From Dioscorea cayenensis subsp. rotundata (lineage: Eukaryota; Streptophyta; Magnoliopsida; Dioscoreales; Dioscoreaceae): 64,000 nt of DNA. Location of the stretch: positions 19,524,305 through 19,588,304 of the forward strand of contig NC_052488.1 in the NCBI RefSeq assembly GCF_009730915.1, read 5' to 3'. Shown here in pieces: positions 61,190-64,000 of this stretch. Position numbers and translations under genes: made by a program. The notes below the pieces were generated by a model. That model was not told where the DNA came from and made no database searches. It saw nothing but the letters and a program-made list of their open reading frames with translations. How positions within the stretch are numbered: position 1 is the first letter of the stretch; each line of letters starts with the position of its first letter.

Positions 61190-62740
61190 GGTGTATTCAT
61201 AAAAGCGTCCCAGATGAACATAGCGGTTTTTTAAAATATTACAAATTTTTTTTACCAAAATACAAATGTTTTGGATTATTTAACAGTTTCCGTATTTTCA
61301 ACTTTTTTTATTTCATTTTATGTTTAAATATAGAAAACGAGAGAGCTCCGTTTTTCTATTTTTTTTAATTAAAAAAATGTGAAAACCGGAAAGTTTCTCC
61401 CGTTTTCACAGTTTTTTGTATTTTTTAATAAAAAAATAGAAAGATTTCTTACCGACAAGCATGCCTGCCATTAAGGAGTTTTAAAAATTTTTAAAAATTT
61501 ATATTAGAAAATAATAGTTAAGTTATATCGTTTTATTTTTAAAAAATACAAATTATGAAAATATTAGAAAATAGGACAGTCAAACCTACACTGGTATAAA
61601 ATTATTAGGACGATCAAACATGCACCGGTCAATAATTAGAATGGTCAATCATGTACCAATCAGTAACTAGTACAAAATATGGCGGTCAAACATGCACCAT
61701 TGGTTAAATCTACACCAATAATTAGTACAAAGTAGGACGACTAAATTTTCATCAGTCAGTATTTAGTACAAACCAGGACAGTTGAACCTGCATCGGTCAG
61801 TAATTAGGATGATCAACTTGCACTAGTCAGTAATTAACACAAAGTAGGACGATCAGACCTACACTGGTTAGTTATTAGCACATAGTAGGACGGTTAAACT
61901 TACATCATTGGTCATACTTGCACCGGTTAGTAATTAGTACAAAGTAGGTTGGTCTAACCTGCACCAGTCATTAATTAACACAAAATAGGACGATTAAACC
62001 TGCATCGGTCGGTACTTAGCATAAAGTAGGTTAGTCAAACTTGCATCGGTCAGTAATTAGTACAAAGTAGAACGGTTAAACATGAACCGGTCAGTAATTA
62101 GTACAAAGTAGGGCAATCAATTATTTATAAATACTAATGACACAATACAATTATTAAAAAAAAAATAGGTTGAAAATATAGTGGGTTATCTAATTAAATA
62201 TACTCGGACACTAATAAGTTAATTATTAATACAATTAATAATTATGACATAATATAATTATTAATATAAACTAATAACTTAACACAATTATTAATAAAAA
62301 ATTAACTCAAAGGTTATTTAAGTATAAAAATAGTTATCTTTGGGACAAAATGGATGAAATGTGGTTACTCAATAATCTAAAGAAATCTATCGAAAATTAT
62401 TAATAGAAATCCCGTATCATGTAAGTATAAAACACCGGATAATTAGAAGCTGAAATAGGATTAGAATGGGGGAAAATGAGAATGGAGTAGAGGTGGTATG
62501 GAGTGGGAAGTGGGAATTATATAAAAACAATAATTAAAAAATGCAATGGTAAAAAAAGTTTTTTTTTAATGACCGGACTATTGACTAACGTATATATATA
62601 CACGAGTATATTATATATATATATATATTAAAACAAAATGTGAAAACGGGAGCATTTTTTTTATATAAAAAAGTGAAAACGAGGGAGAATCTTCAATTTT
62701 CACCTTTTCATTTATTTATATTTTTTTAAAAGAAGGAGAT
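61190..62740. mobile_element. unclassified hairpin-ended repeat element, copy 2
   Basis: Order of parts: hairpin end with GAAAACCGGAAAGTTTCTCC-type words (61200-61440), spacer, 41-bp minisatellite (61590-62130), AT-rich repeat (62140-62340), conserved block (62340-62540) and an inverted hairpin end (62640-62700). The last three parts match 19113-20624 in reverse. This fits an element with long inverted ends and a tandem-repeat core. No protein is encoded. Confidence 0.55.
61590..62130. repeat. minisatellite, about 41 bp unit
   Basis: About 13 imperfect units built from CAAAGTAGGACGGTCAAACC, TGCACCGGTCAGTAATTAG and a short joint. The spacing between successive CAAAGTAGG words is mostly near 41 bp. 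Confidence 0.9.
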
Positions 62741-62748
62741 GCTAATGG

Positions 62749-64000
62749 GAGATCATCGGCTTTTTTTAAAAATATTATAAAAAATTTACTAAATTACGCA
62801 TGTTTGGGATTATTTACCAAAAATCATGCGTTGGTGGAAAAGCGATAAAATTTTTCCCATTTTCAGTATTTTTATTTTAAAATATAGAAAGCAGGAGAGT
62901 TTCTCCCGTTTTTCATTTTTACTTTTAAAATTTTTAATAAATAAAAATGAAAGCGGGAAGTAACTCCGTTTTCTAATTTTATTTTAAAAACTCATGTCTG
63001 TTGTTGGTTTTTAAAAAGAATTCTTTTTATATAATTAATTTTTAATTAAAAATAATTGTTGATATATATATATATATGTATATTAACCTTTTATTTACTA
63101 CGAATCTCGAAAAATATTAGAAATAAAAGCGGTCGAAGTTGCGGTAATTAAATTAATACAAAATAGGATGGTTAAAATCTACAACGGTGAGTAGTTGGTA
63201 CAAAGTAGGAGCGGTCGAAACCTACTACCGTTAGTAATTAGCACAAAGTAGAGATTTGTCAGACACCTGCTAGTTAATAATTACCACAAAGTGGGACATG
63301 ATAGAAAGTGCAGCGGTCGCTCCTTGGCACAAAAGTGGGTCGAGTTAAACTGCCGTTCAATGGTGATATAAAAGTAGTTTGAGTCGAACTTATATCGGTG
63401 ATTAGATTAGGACAAAGTATGAGCGGTCAGAACTGCGCGTGTCGGTGATTACGCATGAAATGCGATGGGATTGAGCATGCAGCGTCGATTAATTAGTTCA
63501 AAAGTACAGTTGGTCAGACCTACAGCGCGATCGGGTAATTGGCACTAAAAATACGACGGTCGAGAACTTGCATATGTATGATGGTACAAAGTATGTTGAT
63601 CGAAACGCTGGCGATTACGATGAATTAACACAAAGTGAAAGCGATTCGAGCACGCACTGGTCGTTACTTGGCACAAGTGGGTCGGTCGAGCACAGCGTGG
63701 GTCGATGGTGGTGCAGAGTAGATCACTCAAAGCCTCCGCATTCAGATGGTGGTATAAAAGTAGATCGGTTAAAAGGCTGCCTTGCACTCGATGGTGCCTA
63801 GAAATGCAGCCAGATCAAACATGCGACCAGTGAATAGCACAAAGTAGGGACGATCGAAACTGCGCTGATTAACCCTCGGTCGCAGCGGTCAAACCTGCTG
63901 CCGGTCGCTGATTGGAATGACGGAGACGGTCGATGCCTGGTGGGGCGATCGAACTGACGCTGCGCTCGTGTTGGTCGAGACTGCACCAGCTCGATTTGAG
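62749..64000. mobile_element. unclassified hairpin-ended repeat element, copy 3 (runs off window)
   Basis: The start GGGAGATCATCGGC and the following ATTACGCATGTTTGGGATTA, GGTGGAAAAGCG and hairpin words match copy 2 about 1,536 bp upstream in the same orientation, so copies 2 and 3 are head to tail. A spacer leads into a second minisatellite from about 63120. Confidence 0.55.
63120..64000. repeat. minisatellite related to 61590-62130, irregular
   Basis: The same words (CAAAGTAGG, CGGTCGAA, GTAATTAG) recur, but with many extra or changed bases, a higher GC content and uneven spacing. Open frames here (for example 63568-63801) are products of the repeat and are not credible genes. Confidence 0.75.

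Noticed and set aside
63545..63986. Open frames at the right edge
   Set aside because: They arise from the minisatellite, which is GC-richer here, and change frame from unit to unit.

Overview
The window is nuclear DNA of a flowering plant. It is strongly AT-rich. Its genes are split by many short GT-AG introns (a few GC-AG), and it carries plant-type families: a VQ-motif protein, the spliceosomal helicase Aquarius, trehalose-6-phosphate phosphatase, an LEA_2/NHL-type membrane protein and tandem serine carboxypeptidases. It also holds plant retroelements and MITEs. The Ala/Pro-rich N-terminus of the Aquarius protein hints at a non-grass monocot, but this is only an impression.

Layout. At 1-2567 I see no gene. 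At 2568-3527 (minus) is an intronless VQ-motif gene. At 3565-10490 are gene-free DNA and MITE relics, including a hAT-like MITE with an 8-bp target duplication. At 10491-18928 (minus) is a complete 14-exon Aquarius gene of 1,529 codons that uses one GC-AG intron. From 19113 a repeat element with hairpin-bearing ends and AT-rich tandem repeats runs into a 1,000-N gap (20625-21624). At 21625-31370 are diverged repeats, a possible Mutator-like element with a captured gene fragment, a solo LTR, and MITE-like elements. At 31371-33459 (plus) is a complete 11-exon trehalose-6-phosphate phosphatase of 372 codons. At 35989-36736 (minus) is an LEA_2/NHL-type gene with a one-base frameshift. At 37100-38711 is a 5'-truncated LINE.

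From 39447 to 56599 lies a tandem cluster of four serine carboxypeptidase-like copies on the plus strand, called SCPL-A to SCPL-D here. A and C have all eight exons but one single-base frameshift each. B is an exon 3-6 relic with a solo LTR in an intron. D has exon 6 broken by a ~760-bp insertion and one mutated splice acceptor. A SINE with a 15-bp target duplication sits in intron 7 of C. Between B and C are exon-like minus-strand remnants (46360-47745) that I cannot assign to a family.

The right end (56918-64000) is repeat DNA: a doubly deleted copia element with intact target duplication, a second LINE fragment, then head-to-tail copies of the repeat seen beside the gap, each with a ~41-bp minisatellite core. 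Sequence past about 63100 looks noisy.

The genes do not form a pathway: Aquarius acts in splicing, the phosphatase in trehalose metabolism, and the SCPL proteins are predicted secreted or vacuolar hydrolases. The most notable observations are the uniformly damaged SCPL cluster, GC-AG introns at the same site in SCPL paralogues, and the unnamed hairpin/minisatellite element.
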